The notes under the pieces are model-generated. The model did no database searches, was not told the origin of the DNA, and saw only the letters and a list, made by a program, of their open reading frames with translations. The translations under genes and the position numbers were made by a program. This document shows, piece by piece, positions 15,443-17,184 of a DNA stretch of 17,184 nucleotides. Source of the stretch: CAVDHB01 sp963608705 (GTDB lineage Bacteria; Bacteroidota; Bacteroidia; Bacteroidales; Bacteroidaceae); NCBI GenBank assembly GCA_963608705.1, contig CAVDHB010000020.1, positions 1 through 17,184 on the forward strand, read 5' to 3'. Positions within the stretch are counted from its first letter, which is position 1; each line of letters starts with the position of its first letter.

Positions 15443-17074
15443 ATGAGAAATTTATTTGGAAAGACCGCACTGTTAATCGGAGGATTCTTGTGGGCTGGTG
15501 CTGTATGGGCGCAAACAGCCGACTATAAGGTGATTCCTCTTCCGCAGACGATTACGGAAAAGAAAGAGGCCGCGCCTTTCGTGTTGAATAACACGTCAAA
15601 GATTTTCTATCCGAAAGGAGATGAGCAACTGAAGAGTGACGCTGCGTTTTTAGCCAGTTATGTAAAAGACTTGACAGGTATCAACTTGACCGTGACAGAA
15701 GGAACTTCTGGAAAAGGCGTGGTGCTGAAGACTTCTTCCAAGGTGAAGAACCAGGAAGGATATACATTGCAAGTGAATAAGAACCAAGTGACGGTAACGG
15801 GCGGTTCTGCCGCAGGTGTGTTCTATGGTATCCAGACCTTACGGAAATCTATTCCGGCGGGGAAAACCGCAGAGGTGAAGTTCCCGCAGGCAAAAGTAGA
15901 AGACGCACCTCGTTTTGCCTACCGTGGGGCGCACTTGGATGTGTCACGCCACTTCTTCCCAGTGGATTCCGTGAAGAAGTTCATCGATATCCTTGCCTTG
16001 CATAATATCAACCGTTTCCATTGGCATATCTCAGACGACCAAGGCTGGCGTATCGAGATAAAGAGTCTGCCAAGACTGACCGAAGTGGGTGCCACAAGAG
16101 AGCAAACAGTCATTGGACACAACTCTGGTTGGTTTGACGGTATGCCTTACGGTCCTTTCTTCTATACACAAGAACAGGCGAAAGACATCGTGGCGTATGC
16201 CGCAGCTCGTCATATCACCGTTATCCCGGAGATTGACTTGCCCGGACACATGTTAGCGGCTTTGACAGCCTATCCGAACCTGGGTTGTACAGGAGGTCCT
16301 TACAAGGTGTCAGGAGAATGGGGCGTGTTTGATGACGTGCTTTGTGCGGGCAATGACGACGTGTTGAAATTCATCGACACTGTATTAGGTGAACTGGTGC
16401 AGATATTCCCCTCAGAGTATATTCATGTCGGAGGTGACGAGTGTCCCAAGACCCGTTGGAAGGTGTGTCCCAAATGTCAGGCTAAAATCAAAGAACTTGG
16501 CTTGAAAGCGGACGACAAGCACTCCGCAGAGGAAAAATTGCAGAGCTATATCATCAACCATGCCGAGAAGTTCTTGAACGGAAAAGGTCGTCAGATTATC
16601 GGATGGGACGAGATTCTGGAAGGTGGACTGGCTCCGAACGCCACAGTGATGTCCTGGCGTGGAGAAGCGGGTGGCTTTGAGGCGGCTCGTCAGCGTCATA
16701 ATGTAATCATGACTCCGAATACCTATTTGTATTTCGACTATTACCAGTCGAAGGAAACAAACAAGGAACCGCAGGCTATCGGTGGTTATCTGCCTGTGGA
16801 GAAGGTGTATAGCTACGAACCTGTACCGGAGAAGATGCCAGTGAATGAGCGCAAGTACATTATTGGTGTACAGGCCAATTTGTGGACAGAATACATCCCG
16901 ACTTTCCGTCAGGTGGAATACATGGAGTTACCTCGTATGGCGGCTTTGTCTGAAGTGCAGTGGTCACAGCCTCAGCAGAAGAACTATCAAGACTTCTTGC
17001 AGCGTCTTCCTCGTCTGACAAAGATTTACGACACTTACCATTTAACGTATGCGAAGCATGTGTTGAAGAAGTAA
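15443..17074 (+). CDS. Secreted beta-N-acetylhexosaminidase, GH20 family
   Basis: Releases terminal beta-linked GlcNAc or GalNAc by substrate-assisted catalysis. The 543-residue precursor begins with a signal peptide (about 1-23, ending AVWAQ), with no lipobox, so it is probably periplasmic. The GH20b N-terminal domain spans about 28-150. The catalytic TIM barrel starts near FAYRGAHLDVSRHFF (R161 is the conserved substrate-binding Arg). It continues through HWHISDDQGWR (193-203), PEIDLPGH (262-269) and HVGGDECPKTRW (328-339), where D332 and E333 form the catalytic pair. The later FDYYQ and NLWTEYI carry the usual Tyr/Trp pocket residues. Substrates could be mucin O-glycans, N-glycans, milk oligosaccharides or chitobiose. 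It is the last gene of the run, 55 bp after tadA with no clear promoter of its own, and is followed by a strong terminator. Together with nagB it suggests GlcNAc scavenging. Confidence 0.95.
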   Translation: MRNLFGKTALLIGGFLWAGAVWAQTADYKVIPLPQTITEKKEAAPFVLNNTSKIFYPKGDEQLKSDAAFLASYVKDLTGINLTVTEGTSGKGVVLKTSSKVKNQEGYTLQVNKNQVTVTGGSAAGVFYGIQTLRKSIPAGKTAEVKFPQAKVEDAPRFAYRGAHLDVSRHFFPVDSVKKFIDILALHNINRFHWHISDDQGWRIEIKSLPRLTEVGATREQTVIGHNSGWFDGMPYGPFFYTQEQAKDIVAYAAARHITVIPEIDLPGHMLAALTAYPNLGCTGGPYKVSGEWGVFDDVLCAGNDDVLKFIDTVLGELVQIFPSEYIHVGGDECPKTRWKVCPKCQAKIKELGLKADDKHSAEEKLQSYIINHAEKFLNGKGRQIIGWDEILEGGLAPNATVMSWRGEAGGFEAARQRHNVIMTPNTYLYFDYYQSKETNKEPQAIGGYLPVEKVYSYEPVPEKMPVNERKYIIGVQANLWTEYIPTFRQVEYMELPRMAALSEVQWSQPQQKNYQDFLQRLPRLTKIYDTYHLTYAKHVLKK

Positions 17075-17091
17075 TATAACTTATAAAAAAT

Positions 17092-17127
17092 GAGGCTGTG
17101 TCAAAATATGCACGGCCTCTTTTTTTT
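17092..17127 (+). terminator. Rho-independent terminator at the end of the five-gene run
   Basis: GAGGCTGTG (17092-17100) pairs with CACGGCCTC (17111-17119) with one G-U type mismatch, followed by eight T (17120-17127). It lies 17 bp after the GH20 stop codon. Confidence 0.92.
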
Positions 17128-17150
17128 GCAATATTCAGAAAAACATAAAA

Positions 17151-17182
17151 CAAAGCCCTGACTTTCGCAAGCCGGGGCTTTG
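17151..17182 (-). terminator. Probable terminator of a minus-strand gene beyond the window
   Basis: CAAAGCCCTG (17151-17160) and CGGGGCTTTG (17173-17182) form a 10-bp stem with one mismatch and a 12-nt loop. Read on the minus strand, the stem is followed by TTTTATGTTTTT, a good T-rich tail. This suggests a convergent minus-strand gene to the right of the window. Alternatively, it could be a plus-strand hairpin whose tail lies outside. Confidence 0.6.
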
Positions 17183-17184
17183 CC

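Overview
The window looks like a chromosomal segment from a Bacteroidales genome, probably Bacteroidaceae. Three things point there. The promoter-like sites match the Bacteroides pattern (TTTG, about 19 bp, TAnnTTTG). The start codons mostly lack Shine-Dalgarno sequences. The gene content is typical of that group: a fused NfnAB-type flavoprotein, a propeller/Y_Y_Y sensor regulator, and secreted GH2 and GH20 glycosidases. The species cannot be fixed from the sequence alone.

Layout. Positions 1-476 hold no supported gene but contain a 220-bp MITE-like element with perfect 13-bp terminal inverted repeats, just upstream of serS (477-1772, +). After a terminator comes one long gene (1860-4247, +) that fuses both halves of an NfnAB / sulfide-dehydrogenase-type flavoprotein. 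It converges on a short-chain dehydrogenase of the gluconate 5-dehydrogenase/KduD type (4360-5163, -), with a shared bidirectional terminator between them. That dehydrogenase diverges from a secreted LacZ-type GH2 beta-galactosidase (5360-8446, +), which has a clear promoter and terminator. The 596-bp gap that follows (8447-9042) holds the terminator, a second degenerate copy of the MITE-like element, a 22-bp-period repeat with a strong hairpin, and a promoter. Next is a 961-residue transmembrane regulator (9043-11928, +) with the sensor and HTH of a hybrid two-component system but no kinase or receiver domain. It is followed by a terminator and a tight five-gene run on the + strand (12104-17074): secreted endonuclease/exonuclease/phosphatase-fold hydrolase, nagB, iron-type alcohol dehydrogenase, tadA (4-bp overlap) and secreted GH20 beta-hexosaminidase. 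Two terminator hairpins close the window.

How the genes may work together (inference). Beta-galactosidase, beta-hexosaminidase and glucosamine-6-phosphate deaminase fit stepwise use of Gal/GlcNAc-containing glycans such as LacNAc chains of mucins or milk oligosaccharides: Gal is removed, then GlcNAc, and amino sugar enters glycolysis. The membrane regulator between them is a plausible sensor. No SusC/SusD pair, nagA or transporter is present, so this is not a complete polysaccharide utilisation locus. serS and tadA are housekeeping translation genes.

The most unusual points are the kinase-less transmembrane AraC regulator, an eight-G tract inside it where a slip of one base in either direction gives an immediate stop, the paired MITE-like elements, and the 22-bp repeat array upstream of the regulator.
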